A stretch of DNA of 64,000 nucleotides from Macrocystis pyrifera (GCA_031763025.1 JASSKH010000021.1:6528611-6592610), one strand, 5' to 3'; counted from the first letter of the stretch, positions 22,861-35,003 are shown. Translations and numbers: made by a program. The notes: generated by a model from the letters alone, not told the origin.

Positions 22861-23325
22861 CCAAGTATCCAACATATTTTATAGTCATTCGCGTGTTACG
22901 AGAATACTCGATTGCGCGTGTAGGGCCACGGGATTCTCCAACCTGATAGATTGCTCGGCAGCGTTTGGGTGGGATAGAGAGAGAACCTCAAGCTAGGACC
23001 CCAAGAAACAAAAAAATAGGACCTACCCTGCCGTAGCTAGCTTCTAGAGCGTCCGTGCGTCCCGTACATCACCCCCATGACCCCACCTCGTCTTCCAACC
23101 GGTTGATGTTAGGTGCTGTTATCCTTTTTCACTTCGAGTCGTTCAAAACTAGTCGAAACATTCGCCTTGAGTGACACTGGTACGCGGGAGGATTTCGTGG
23201 AGAAGATGTCGAGCCCATATTGCGTTAATCTCACTGGCAAAGACTCCACTGTTGTCAGGGCTGACGCAGGGCGTGCAGCGTTGTGTCGAAACGTGCTGCA
23301 AGGCTAATACCAAAACATTGCCATA
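22861..23325. other. Spacer, no gene seen
   Basis: Short ORFs only. Confidence 0.35.
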
Positions 23326-23329
23326 TCAA

Positions 23330-24905
23330 CGTACCAGTATATAGTAGACCATGGTCACAAAACGGTACAACAAGCAGTCTACGACAGGTACTGAGTGCCT
23401 GGTAGGTAGTAAAAAAACGGTGAGCTGGTGGATACCCTTCATTTTGCATATTGTTCATGTAACGATAGCCATACTGTATTGTGCTTGTCATTCAACAATG
23501 TGTATGTAGCATGAACTTCGACGTTGATCACTGCTGTTAAACGTTCCCCTAAGGGAAAAAAACCAAGGGACACCGAAACAGAAAAGGAAATATATGTATG
23601 CATGAAGTATTGCTCCCTTCTGTACTCACTTCCTGCTTAACCTCTACCAGAATATATCTAAGTTCTGACCTTGCTCCTCCCAAATGCATGCTCCTTATCT
23701 ACAGTTAGTTCCTAGAGGCGTCCAGGCTCCATCCCCACGCCATCAGTGTGCGTCTGTCACACACACACCCCGCCCCTCTCTGGCTCCGTCTCGCTTTCTC
23801 ACGATCCCTGAGCTGGGGCTGGAAGCGCAACACCCTCCGTGAAATCTTGACCTGTGTGTCACCGAAACGATTGGAAGCAGACGTTCCTTCACCATTCCCC
23901 TTCTTCTCAATCGACCCTTCACCGCCCCAGTCCCACGACGCTTGCAGCCAGCGGGTCAACGAAGATGATACTCTCTACTCCGAAGCGCCCAAGCTTTCTA
24001 CCGCAAATGTGGCAAGTTAAGGGTTTCGTTCATCGATCAACACGTGTCCCGGACGGGCGTAGTTTTGACGCTTGCACGCCTCGCACGTAGAGACAGATGA
24101 CCCGTCTCGTCCAGCACTGCCTCTTCGCAGGGGTACCTGTGCTTGTGGGCTACATGCGTGACGTCCAGTAGGAGGGACTTATTCCAGTACAATCGTTTGG
24201 GAGCGTTACGAAGACCGTTGCTCCTCGCGACGATGTCAGTCCGCAGATTTCTATTCACCGTGAAGGATTCCCCGCTCTCAACTTGGTAAGGAATCCCGAG
24301 TCGCTTCAGCGTGTAGGAGATCGCGTGGAGAAGCGGCTCGTGTTGCTTCGTTTGCACCCCAGCTCCGGGGCCAATGCGTGCGTGTCGGGTGTTCACGTCG
24401 ACTGCATCGTAGTGGTGCCTCGCTGCCGCGTGTTCCGCGAGCCCCACGAAGCGCCTTCCAGTTCCCAGGCATTGTGACGCGAGTATGACATGGAGCAAGT
24501 CCGTTGGTCGCGCGCGCAGGCATGCGGTGACTCCTGCCCCTTGTAGGCTCCTGTTTCGAGTCTCGGCGAAGGTCTTGGTGTATATCTCCCCCAGGGGGTC
24601 GTCCGGTCCTGGCGGGCATGCCGTCTCCGGCAACTGGTCCAACGGAACTGTATGCTGAAACGACCTACAGTATAGTAGACCATGGTCACGAAAGAGCTCA
24701 ACAAGGAGTCTACAGGTACATCTGATAGGTATCTAAACGGTGGGCTGATTTGACGCTTTTCAATTGGTAGTACTATAATAATACTTTCATTATGCTTGCA
24801 ATCCGACAATGTGCAGCTTGAACGTCAAGCTTGATCACTCATAAGCATTCCCCGCAAGAAGAAAACCCAGAGAAACCAATATACCCATGTATGAAGAAGT
24901 CATCG
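23330..24905 (-). mobile_element. Short LTR-type retroelement (probably truncated or non-autonomous)
   Basis: Two direct repeats, about 23337-23620 and 24668-24905, share tatagtagaccatggtcac, agtctac, aacggtg, gacaatgtg-type core, gatcactc, a run of AAAAACC and atgtatgaag in the same order at roughly 65-70% identity by eye. Between them is about 1 kb containing a minus-strand ORF. Too short to hold a full gag-pol. LTR borders are approximate; I did not find a primer-binding site. Confidence 0.5.
24037..24642 (-). CDS. Retroelement-like ORF of unknown function (201 codons)
   Basis: Open from ATG at 24642 to a stop at 24037, filling the interior of the LTR pair. The central part (…QTKQHEPLLHAISYTLKRLGIP…, then DIVARSNGLRNAPKR…SLLLDVTHV) resembles by pattern the region downstream of RNase H/RT in some retroelement polyproteins, where a short His/Cys segment precedes a helix and a DVTV-like strand. 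That resemblance is from memory of the general pattern, not an alignment. No RT catalytic motif is present, so alone it would be a fragment. Composition (Arg/Leu/Thr-rich, few rare words) differs from neighbours, consistent with real but decayed coding DNA. Alternative: an unrelated host exon captured between the repeats. Confidence 0.4.
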   Translation of the reverse strand: MDQLPETACPPGPDDPLGEIYTKTFAETRNRSLQGAGVTACLRARPTDLLHVILASQCLGTGRRFVGLAEHAAARHHYDAVDVNTRHARIGPGAGVQTKQHEPLLHAISYTLKRLGIPYQVESGESFTVNRNLRTDIVARSNGLRNAPKRLYWNKSLLLDVTHVAHKHRYPCEEAVLDETGHLSLRARRASVKTTPVRDTC

Positions 24906-26330
24906 GAGAGGCTTTCTACGAGGGAGGTATCACATTGGGAAAAACAACTTTGTGAGCCATCACGGCGTCATTGCCGGGCGCGAGTCGAGTGATGAGCATG
25001 TAACTTGTGATTTACATTGTTGGGCGTATTGCGCACATACACGTACGAGATGCGTGTAGCACCGGCCGTGTTCATATGTTTGTCCCCGTTGAATTCCGCA
25101 TTATACCTGCGGGGAGGCATAGGAGCCTCAGAAACATCAGGGTGAACCTCGCTCGTAGAACGCTTCAGGATGCCGGATTCTCTTTTATTTATGTCGGATG
25201 GTAAAATTGGAACAATCGCTGCACATTGTTGTCAGATGGACAACGGGAACCAAAAGCAACGAATACGTAATTGACAAGGAACGAGCAAGAAAAGCAATTA
25301 AATGAAGTACCGTACAACACCCGGGTGATACGATAGTACACCCCTGGGGCCTGCTACGAATTTCAGACCCGGTTTCCTCCAAAACATGGGGGGCACACGA
25401 AAGGAAAAAAAACGGTGGCTTTGGGAATATTTCGTCGAGAAAAAAGGTTGCACAACAGACCCATCGCTCTCGTCGTACTCAATACACCCTCCCCGCCGAC
25501 GAGAAGCCCCGCTTTGAAAATCGTCCGAGGGGGAGTGTTATCCTGTCACCCAGTGTGCTATACGGTAGATGCAGCTCAAGGCGGAAGTATATGTACACAA
25601 GGGAGTTAAACATTGTGCTTACTGGACTATTTTGGTCTCCGTGTGGTTTTCTTCTTTCAGAGTGCCTATGAGTGGTCGACGTTGAAGTTCATGCTACCTA
25701 CACATACATGGTTGAGGGCGGCAAGAATATCATATTACAGAAAGCACAGGTTAGTTCTTTAATTCGGCTGCAATCAGTTGCTCCCGGCTTCTCGTGGAAT
25801 TTACACCCACTCATCCCACTACAGCAGTTTTGTTGTTGTTGTTGTTATTGTTGTTGTTTTGCTCGATATTTTCTGACCCAGTTGAGCTCGTCAAGTGAGA
25901 AACTACCGGTTATTATATAGTATACAAGGTTCCCCTCCGGGAGGTGTCGTATGAATAGGGGAGTGGCGCAAGAGCGAAAAAATATTCGTATGCAACCCTG
26001 CACACTTGTGTAGAAGTAGTACCTGCATCCACCCATCATTTTAACGTGAAGAACACACTACATATTTTTGAGGACAGACTATTACACTGTTCGCGGAATT
26101 AGTGTGGAATAATTACCACAATAATAATATATAATAGGGTAGCGATAAGTGGATACATTGATCCAGCCGACTCGCGGCGATTAAGTTAATTCGTACAAAA
26201 AAGTTGCGCGAGGTCGAGGTCGCGCCATAATACTTTTGAGGCCGGTTGAGTAAGGTACATCACATACATACTGGTACAATATATATATATGTATGTTCCC
26301 CCAAAATAAGTGTTTCTTGGTGCTCAGGGT
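24906..26330. other. No gene recognised; LTR-core fragment near 25668
   Basis: gtggtcgacgttgaagttc with atgctac at 25671-25700 is the reverse complement of the LTR core (minus orientation). A gttgttgttattgttgtt run lies at 25830-25860. Otherwise featureless. Confidence 0.4.
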
Positions 26331-26339
26331 AACATCAAG

Positions 26340-27150
26340 GTTTTTCAAAGATAAATGCTCGGCGAGAACAAATCGTAGTCCGAGCACTAAGAATATTGGA
26401 GTACTGGCGGCAAAAATACTGCCAGCACTGAGAAGGCCCAAATACTGAGAGTAATGAGAGTGTGAGCAGTACCGAACCCCGAGAATACAGGAAAGTATGT
26501 ACCCGCAGTAGTATCAAAACACGAAATACTTGGAGTAAAGGCAATATGCGCAGTACAGAACCTCGAGATACTGAGAGTATTCGCAGTACATGCATATATA
26601 TTCCTCGCACATGCGCATCTTGAAATACTGCCAGACTGCTTCAAGTACTCAAGTTGTTTCCAGCGAAAGTGGTTTGCTCCAAATCCCACTCGTGTGGGAA
26701 TATCTATTAATAGGTGTGTTTGGTGCCGAATGCTGGGCGTGAGAATTGTCGACGCGGTGCACAGACGGTTGAAGTATACATCTTACTCACTCGAAGTATA
26801 CTGGGCATATTGAGGGTATTTCATTACTGCGTGTACTGAGTCTCGCAGAAGTATAGCAGTACGAACACTACGAACGGACGAAATGCTGCTACTGTAGACT
26901 AGAATACTTGTAGTACCCGCGGTACAGAACCCCGAGACACTTGAAGCACAACAGGGGGTATCCACGCCAGCAGCAGTAGCGAACCCCGCATTAGTGCGAG
27001 CCCGAAAGGTCGTATATGAAGTAGTATCGACAGAACCTCAAAATACTGCGAGTACTCGCAGTATCTCGAGTGCAAAACCCCCGAAATACTGCGAGTGTAC
27101 GAAGTACCTACGATAATAAGAGCAGTATTTTTCTCGAACATACTTTGCTT
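26340..27150. repeat. Degenerate minisatellite of ~40-60-bp units (GAGTACTCGCAGTAC-type)
   Basis: Recurring gcgagtactcgcagta, cagtacagaaccccgag and aaatactgagagta words with AGTACT palindromes; spacing drifts between about 40 and 60 bp. A TATTAATA lies at about 26705. Confidence 0.65.
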
Positions 27151-29079
27151 TACTCCCAACTATTGGGAGTAGCTGTGAAAAATGTTGAGGTGTGAACGCA
27201 CGCCACACGTAAGCGCGCCCAAACTCTTTTACCTTTTATGATTGGGTAAAACACACACAAGTAACTACAATATCATGTATCATATTATACGTTCAGAAAA
27301 GCAAGGTGGATGAATGTACTGGTCGGTACGCAAGAAACCAGAAGTGGAAAATAAACACACACAACTTATTATATTACAATATACTTCGAGTATCATACTT
27401 CGTACTACCTATACGCTCAGAAAAGCAAGGTGTGGACGAATGTATCAGTATTGATAGTACTACGAGTGTAGTCTTGGTGCAAAAAAAGTAAAAAAAATAA
27501 AGTGAAATTTGAAAAAATAAAGTGTGGATGGTGCGAGTCGAACCTCGGAAACGAAAATTTTAGAGCGGGCAGTATAGACGTCTACGCTAGAACAGTGCTC
27601 GAACAACTTGCACGTCGGGATTTTCACGCAATCTAAAACACTTTACGCGATCTCCTACAGCAGTAGAGTAGCTTGTACAGGTACGACTGCATGTACAGCA
27701 GTACTGCTGGAGAATGCCACGCGAGGAACGTACGTGTACTGACCCCCTTTCAGCTGGCTCTAGGATCTATCGGTCAGCAATGTAGGACACACCGCAATGA
27801 GAACTACTGCTGTATTACAGTATGTTTTGTACGAACCCTGCTGTACGAATAATTTGTTGTACAGCACATGCGATTTGTTGTTGTTGTACTCGAGACGACG
27901 AATATATCGATCCGGGGATAATGGGTCACACACTGCGGAAGGTACGTGCATCGGCCAATGCCGATGACAACAACAACGAACTACAGTAGTAGTACTGAGC
28001 TTACAGCGCGGATCTTCCATATGCGCATAGTACCCTGCCCGCTGCTGCTGTTGGCGCACTGTGCTGAGCACAGCTGGAGCAGTGGCAATATTGGATCACA
28101 CACAGCAAAATAAGCAGAAGAGGATTCTGAAGCAGGTAGGGAGGTGTGTGATGCTGGTTGGTGTGTTCGTGGCGTGGTCAAGTGATCGATCGAATAAAAA
28201 CCAACTGTGATAGCCGCAGTACGATCATCCATACGCGCAAGGTGTGCCCACTGCTGCTGCTGCTGTGGGCAGCAGGGTCGTGGTGCTGTAGGAAGCTGGA
28301 GGTAAGCACGCTCTGTGCACTGCTGCTGTGGCTATTGTTCTCTAGGCGGTGGTCCGTGCTTCGTGCAACACAAAAAATATGTACAGGGATATCTACGTCA
28401 TCTTGGGTATATACGGATCAAAAATGCGGACTGCAGACTCCGACAAACGCGACCAACCACAGCAATACTGCGCATAAGGGTGTGTCGCGCACGCACGGCG
28501 GGTGGGCGGCAGCGTTGGAACGTTGGGATCTGTGCATGTTGTCTGTTGTGTACCTGGCATATGTCTGAGCTGTGTGCTCATAGCTCGTGAGAGCCTGGGG
28601 GAGAAAACAGACTGCATGATGACATGTCGTGAATGTATGTACGGATACGTACGTACAAAGTAAGGCCTCTTTTACTGAAACCAGGGAAATCGTCTTATCC
28701 ACTCACGCCGGAAAAAAACTTTGAGCGCCCGCCTCGCGCTTCAGAGTGCACGGATCGCGCCGAGACCTAGACCAATGTGTCCGGTAGGGCTTCCCGTGTC
28801 CGTGTATTTGTTGTTTTGCCTAAAAGTGCTCGTGCAAAGAGAAAAGTTGGCAAAAGTACGAAAATTTGACAAATATACGTCTACATATGTTGTGCTTTTA
28901 ATAATCGCCTGGTTTGTACTGCTGTGTAGCAAATTTTGTTGTAGGACTAGCGCATAGAATGCTGGTCGATTTGCGCGAACAAACTTGTCCGAGGTCATGT
29001 GTAGGGTGAGATATTGTTGAGCTCCTCATGCGTGAGGAGGAGCTCAGAAAAGAAAGCAGCATCCGTGTGCCGTGGCGTA
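27151..29079. other. No gene recognised
   Basis: Rich in TACAGCAGTA/TACTGCTGTA words (27.65-27.80 kb). A tRNA-like B-box (gagtcgaacctc, minus strand) at about 27536 lacks a pairing acceptor stem. ORFs at 28158-28700 on both strands are CTG-linked shadows. Confidence 0.35.
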
Positions 29080-29302
29080 TTACGGAGGACCATAGTAAAT
29101 AGGACCTGCGGCACACACACAAAAACCTATATATATATATGTCCCTATTTTTTCTATTACGGGGGACCATAGTAAATAGGACCAAATAGTGTTCGTAAAA
29201 ATTGGTAAATATATAGGCTTTTATCTATATTACCATTGGTCCTGTTAACTATGGACCCCCGTAATAACAATATTTGGTCGTATTTACTATGGCTACTCCT
29301 AA
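29080..29302. mobile_element. MITE family A, outer copy interrupted by another copy
   Basis: Left end ttacggaggaccatagtaaa and a decayed right end (actatggctactcctaa). The interior is split after tttttc by the inner copy, then resumes acaatatttggtc exactly where the intact copy at 38738 would continue. Confidence 0.8.
29157..29266. mobile_element. MITE family A, inner nested copy
   Basis: Complete: ttacgggggaccatag to ctatggacccccgtaa. TA on both sides (29155-29156, 29267-29268) where the uninterrupted sequence has a single TA, so the target duplication is TA, as for Tc1/mariner-type elements. Confidence 0.9.
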
Positions 29303-30711
29303 TAGTATTAACCGCCTTGTATTTGACGGTCAAATCAAAATCCCGACACCCCACTAAACATTATCGAGACCCAAATAGTTGGCGGGGGGAACACTAAAAT
29401 CGAGTAGAAAATACAACCATTGGAAAAAAATATTTCTTCGAAAATTCGTTGAGAAATCCTGCGGCACTGATTTGTTTTTCAGGGTATAACCTTTGGGAGG
29501 AGTGTGTGACTGCTGTCGGTAGGTAGTTTTCTCGTTTTGTCGCGCAGCCATGGTTATATAAATAGTTGTTGAGGTATGAGCCCCTTTTTCAAGCTTCTTG
29601 CCATTCGCGCAATCAATCAACACAAACGGTGTGGAAGGCCGCCCCTCGCCTTGAGGCGTCGCCCACGAAAGGCGTACGCCGACAAAAAACATACAAAGGG
29701 CAGAATTGTTAACAAGCTGTTTCGTTCTTACGGGGGGCTGAATCCGTGGTATCATTTAGTCAAGAATTCAGGTCTTGTTAATATAGCGCCTTGCATGATT
29801 TGCCTCACAATATTCCTCTGCGGGAAATCAATCAAATTGCAACTACTACTATGTTACATGTACAGTAAGTACTATTAATAGTCTGTCCCAGAAACGGGAC
29901 TGCAGTCCTGAGAGGTTCTTTTTTTGTTCGCTTGTTCGGTTTCCTCTTGGGTTTTGTCTTTGCTCCTTTATCCTTTATCCTTTATACTACTACTGCTGCT
30001 ACTACTACCACTTTTACTGCAATGTGTACAGCGTGCGCTTGTCAACAGGGACCTACGTAGTAATACAGCAATATCAAGAAGCCGTACGTAGAACCATATA
30101 ATATCGTGATAGCATCATTTCTTACGTATTATTCTTGGTATCTGACAATGTGCAGATGAGCAGCGAGACAGAAATTCCGAGACAGAAATTCCGATCTAGA
30201 CCATCCACATATATAAAATCGTAACTACATCAATAAAATCCAATTACTCAAAAGTGTAATGTTCTATTTTTACTATTAATACTTTGAAGTATTCATATTT
30301 TGTTTTTGCTCTTGTTTTTTTTATATCAATCAGGCCTGCACACTTCACAAAATTATACCAGTAATAATGCAGTCCCAGTTATGGATGACTCCACTCTGTG
30401 ACCACAGAACTTGTACCTGGCATGTCTCTAGGATTGAAGAATCGGCGCGGACACTGGTTGGTTGTTGTGCTGGATGTCGACGGGTAGAAAATATACGGTG
30501 CAACAGCAATAACTGTGAAGAACACACAATGATTCCTAACCCACGTTTCACCCATCAAATCCCAATCGAATATAACCAAGCCATTGAACAACCTGTGATA
30601 GCAATTACTGCAGTAGTATACTACTGTACTGTTGTAGTAGGCTACCAGGCATTTTATTTATTTCGATCCAATTACGTGCAGCGCTTGCCGTTGAGCGCGA
30701 TTTCTTGATTA
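29303..30711. other. Mostly unassigned; MITE B half-copy and LTR-core fragment inside
   Basis: A 133-codon minus-strand ORF (29354-29755) has no recognised domain. tgtcccagaaacgggactgc at 29884 plus agtcct is one arm of MITE family B. ctgacaatgtgcag at about 30143 is the LTR core. Minus/plus ORFs at 30345-30708 are unassigned. Confidence 0.35.
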
Positions 30712-30797
30712 TTTTAGGACTGCAGTCCCGTTTGGGGCACTAACTACTCAAATTTTCAAGAGATTTCTCCCCAAAACGGGACTGACTGCAGTCCTCG
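30712..30797. mobile_element. MITE family B copy
   Basis: Inverted arms ttaggactgcagtcccgttt and aaaacgggactgactgcagt+cct around ~40 bp; no ORF. It lies just 5' of the LINE. Confidence 0.75.
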
Positions 30798-31614
30798 CGA
30801 CATAATGTGCGATGTTTTCAGTAATATGACCCCACCCCCCAATGGATAATATGGAGATTTAACAAAGAATAGGGATGGGGACGAGATGCTCCTTATGCAC
30901 AACGAGATGAAGACGGTGAACGACATCATAGTAAAAACGGCAGAGCCAGAAAGGGTTACAGCAGTAGACAGCAGTGCAAACAAAAGGGACAAAACTCCAC
31001 CGTCTACCCTTGACTTTGCAGTAGTAGTAGAAAATGGACGTGGTGAGGAAACGGAACTACATGCGTGTATGCGCAGCGGACGTAGAGGAACTACGGATCA
31101 CTGTCTATAATACGACCAGTCAGCAGACGAGATCAATGAAACATGGGCGAGGTAGGAAACTGTACAGATAAATGGATAATAGATGAACTACTGTAAAAGT
31201 ATAATACAAGAAAAACGGGAACAAAAATGGAGAGCAGTTTTCCAAACTATTGGAAAGAATACTGTAGGTACAACAAGGAATGATACAGAGAGACAAAATG
31301 CTGGAGCTAGGACTGACAACAGAAGAATGGGGCGAGCAATTGATCAAGACTATACAGCAAGTAGTAATGTAAAGTATCAGGGAAGAAGTTGAATTTATAT
31401 TCGTAACAGAGCAGTAAAATGGTGGGATGAGGAAGTGAAAGAGGCTGTAAGAGTAAGGAGAAAGGCACACGAAAGATGTTATACCGAGTAGAACTACGAT
31501 AGGGTGGGAGGAAAATACATATGTATGATGTAGCTCGTAGAGAGAAGGCAAAATAGATGGTAGAGAAGCAGAAGAAAGGGGTATGGAAAGACGTAGTAAA
31601 TCAAACAAACGATT

Positions 31615-31694
31615 TTTGTACCACGGTCCCGTTTTGGGGACAAATCACTTGGAAATAGACTGGTTTGTCCCCAAATCGGAACTGCGGTACTAAA
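31615..31694. mobile_element. MITE family B copy inside the LINE
   Basis: Inverted arms tttgtaccacggtcccgttt…ggggacaaa and tttgtcccc…actgcggtactaaa. Confidence 0.8.
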
Positions 31695-32086
31695 GGGGAT
31701 AAGAGCGGGAATAGGCTGATGTGGACAGGGATAAAAGAGACACTGGGACAACAAGCAGGAGAGGCAGCCACGGGAATAGCTACGTTAAGAGCAAAGAACA
31801 GTAAATAAAATGGTTGGTTGTTCAAAGGGGGAAAGGAAAGTACTATTAATACTAATATTAGTAGTAGAGCATTACCGTAAGCTGGGAACTCCCACAGCCA
31901 ACGACACGTTCGAAGCAGATTTCGAGAAGGAAATCAACGCGTGGGCAGAGAGGCGACGTTCAACGTAGATGCATCAGAATGCGAAGACAGCAATATAGTT
32001 CAGGAGGGTTACAGAGAGAGTTCACAAGGGAACAATATACAAGTGTGTAGCTAAACTTGAGAATACAGAAAGACACTTTTTTTTTT

Positions 32087-32395
32087 TTTCATCACTTTTA
32101 CTTTCCAGGCCACTCGTAGGAGGTTTTACCCTCGACGATCTTCTGGACAAGCCGTGGTCACAGGTGTCGTTCCTTCTCCCCCCCGGTACGTGCCTTTTTT
32201 TTTTTGTCGCGCATAGGGTTCAGCATTCCCACTGCTCGTCGATTTCCATCGAATGTATAGCCAACTCACGCTCTCGCGCTTTCCGCTTATCATTTTTTTT
32301 GCAAGAAAAAGTCCCTACGAGCATGCACTCGGTGAGATTTGAACCCACGAAATTGATCTTGATAGGCACGCGGACCACCTACCAAGCCACCGGGG
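32087..32395 (-). mobile_element. tRNA-derived SINE, minus orientation, inside the LINE
   Basis: Read on the minus strand: tRNA-like head with A box (tggcttggtaggt, complement at 32378-32390) and B box (gggttcaaatctc, complement 32334-32346), a unique body, and a poly(A) tail (T run 32087-32099). Flanked by gacact/gacgcc, a probable 6-bp target duplication; the LINE resumes (…GADQI) directly after. Confidence 0.85.
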
Positions 32396-32399
32396 ACGC

Positions 32400-33350
32400 C
32401 TAGGGGCAGACCAAATAAAAGAGTGAATGAAGCTATGAAGTACGGGGAAGAAGGAATGATGGTTATGTTGTACAACAACTGGATATGGAAAATCGAGTAC
32501 GCACCTGGGAGGTGGAGAGAAGGAGTAGCAGTAGTAAACTCATTCAAGGAAGAAAAAAAAGGCTGACCGGCAACTATATATAGAAGGATAACGCTACTAC
32601 GCACAGCAGTAGGCGTTACATTTTGTAATATTTTGAACGATAGAATGGGAACAATGATGGACAAGGGAGAAAAAATAAGCGAAGGGCAAGCTGGGTTTAG
32701 GCCAAACCGTAGCTGCGTAGACCATGTGTACACCTTGGGTAACTTAATCCAAGGTAGGAAAGACGCGGGACTAACAACGTACTGCTTCTTCCTACTTTTA
32801 GGCCTACGACACAGCAACAGCAGTAGTATGGCGAAATGAATTGTGGAAAAAACTTGCGACATATGATATCTTACGAATCAGTGGGAAGATGTGGAGAATA
32901 ATGAAAAAAATGACGCAATGTGCGAGAAGTGCTGTGGTGCTGGACGGGGAGATATCGAAGAATTTTGATATTTTACAAGGAGCTGCACAGGGATGTCCAC
33001 TGTCACCTAACCTATTCAAGATGTAGATTAACGACCTGATATTTAAAAAGTAGCAGTCGAAGCAGCAAGGCAGGGAGTCACGGTAGGGGAAAACACTGCT
33101 GTGTCGGGATTGATGCTTGCGGGTGACTTCGTGGGGATATCAGAAACACCCGAAGGATTGCAGAACAAATAGAAAAGGCGCTAGAATACACTATTTACAG
33201 GAAATGGAGGGTGACCGCGAACGTTGTAAGATAATATACGCAAAGTTAATAGTAGCCGTTTGTAACGAAGATAGGGTGAATCCGGTATATTTCAGTTGGA
33301 GGTGGGGCTGAATTGCCGATCGTAGCAGTAGTAGACGTACCTTGGCGTAG
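32400..33350 (+). pseudogene. LINE reverse-transcriptase domain, catalytically dead
   Basis: Segments read EGQAGFRPNRSCVDHVYTLG (near 32680-32745) and LQGAAQGCPLSPNLFK (32975-33022), hallmark RT motifs of non-LTR elements. The catalytic box that should carry two aspartates reads L-A-G-D-F at about 33116-33130: the first Asp is Gly (ggt gac). Several short insertions rich in GTA/GCAGTA and frameshifts break the frame, so the enzyme cannot be made. The RT normally copies the element's RNA at a nicked target. Confidence 0.85.
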
Positions 33351-33730
33351 AGATATCAAAAGACTGCTCTTCTTGGGATACATATGTTGCAAAAGTAATA
33401 GGAAAGGGTGAAGCACACACACGTAGTCAAGATGGATGCGATGCTAACAGACTCGCACCTTCATATGAGGATCAAGAGGTGTATCCTGGTGAATGTGATA
33501 GTACCGGAAGCTAGAATATGCAGGAAAAGTATGGGAAGGGAACGCGAAGCTCGTACACGAGTTGGAAGTGCTCAGTACAGATGACTGCAACTAAAGTGAT
33601 CCTATTAATAACTAAGATGCTCAAGTACGTCCGGCAATAGTACAGCAGAACTGGAAATATACCTTCTCAAGACAGTAGAGATGTGAGAAAGTTGAAATAA
33701 ACAATTATTAATAATAAAAAGGAACATGCC

Positions 33731-34067
33731 ACAGCGTCCCCGGTGGCTTGGTGGGTGGTCCGCGTGCCTATCAAGATCAATTTCGTGGGTTCGAGTCTCA
33801 CCGAGTGCATGCTCGAAGGGACTTTTTCTTGCATAAAAAAATAATTAGCGGAAAGCGCGAAGGCGTGAGTTAGCTACATTCGATGAAAACCGACGAGCAG
33901 TGGGAATTCTGAACCCTATGCGCGACAAAAACTAAAGGCACGTACCGGGGGGGAGAAGGGACGACACCTGTGACCACGGCTTGTCCAGAAGATCGTCGAG
34001 GGTAAAACATCCTACGAGTGGGCTGGAATGGAAAGTAAAAGTGATGACTCAAAAAAAAAAAAAAAAA
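33731..34067 (+). mobile_element. tRNA-derived SINE, plus orientation, inside the LINE
   Basis: A box tggcttggtggg (33744-33755), B box gggttcgagtctc (33787-33799), the same body as the copy at 32087 and a poly(A) run at 34051-34067. The LINE reads …aacatgcc before and (a)atgtcgaaaaagagg after, consistent with a short, mutated target duplication. Pol III internal promoter expected from the boxes. Confidence 0.88.
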
Positions 34068-34074
34068 TGTCGAA

Positions 34075-35003
34075 AAAGAGGTTGCCAGCCATACATAATA
34101 TTGTGCCTGGTAGTTGATAGAGCTGTATGGGAGAAAGTTACAACAGTAGGGCGAGCTGGAATATATGGTATATGGTGGGATAGCATAGTTGAGAAAGTGT
34201 GGAAGGATGTACTTGCTTGGCAGGGGCAAACCAAGAAGAGGTAGGTGATGTTCGCCGGAAGTTTGGGAGGTACAAGGCAGAGAGAAAAAATAGAAAGAAG
34301 AGGGAAAGGCTAGCGCTAAGAAACAAGGTAGAATCGGAAAAACACCTATTATTAGTAGAGATATTCGGGAGATTGAGCCAAAGAATAGGAATGAAAACGT
34401 ATTCGCACGGTCCAATGGACTCCGCGAGAACCCCGAAACTGCGATTTCGTGTAGGTGAGCTGGACCTGCCAGAAAGAAGAACGAGGTATACCAGCAGCCG
34501 GGAGGACGAGGAAGTAGATGCACAGATAGATGTGCCCGTGTGGCAAAGCCATTGAGAGTAGAATTCACATATTAATAGTAGGAGAATGTGAAATGTACTA
34601 TTACGGGGGTCCATAGTAAATAGGACCAAATTTTGTTAGTAAAAATAGGTAAATATATAGTTTTTTATGTGTACCATAGGTCCTATTAACTATGGACCCC
34701 CCCGTACTAGGAGGAACGGGATGTGTTAGAAGCGGAGATGAGGGAAATAGACGAATGTGACATGATACACTAGATAACAGCGAGAAATTAATCGCTCTCT
34801 ATCCTAGGAAATAGATGGCGGTCACAGGCGGCGAAACAGGAAGGGGATGAGATTAGCAAAAGTTTCGATGTAATATGGGAAACAACGAAATGCTGAGCGC
34901 CCAACCGTTGGACGTGTCTCTTATATTAGGAGTAAGAACGGTGCTCCGGCTCGAAAGGGTGGCGTGGTTAATGGCCACAAGACTAAGAAGGCAAGCAACA
35001 AAT
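34075..35003 (+). pseudogene. LINE C-terminal region, split by a MITE
   Basis: Reads VVDRAVWEKVT (34115-34145), RERLALRNKVESEKH (34300-34345), GMKTYSHGPMDSA and LRFRVGELDLPERR (34390-34480), then after the MITE a continuation SLILGVRTVLRLERVAWL (34915-34970). The region is the accessory C-terminus downstream of RT. Small in-frame insertions beside TA (for example ttaata in cacatattaatagtagg at 34566) interrupt it. Confidence 0.75.
34601..34707. mobile_element. MITE family A copy inside the LINE
   Basis: ttacgggggtccatagtaaa … ctatggaccccccc+gta; TA (or CTA) flanks both sides; the LINE reading continues after it (ggaggaacggg…). Confidence 0.9.

Noticed and set aside
27515..27600. tRNA gene on the minus strand (B box gaggttcgactc)
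   Set aside because: 3' end tcgcacc has no pairing 5' acceptor strand and the anticodon arm does not fold; at best a tRNA relic.
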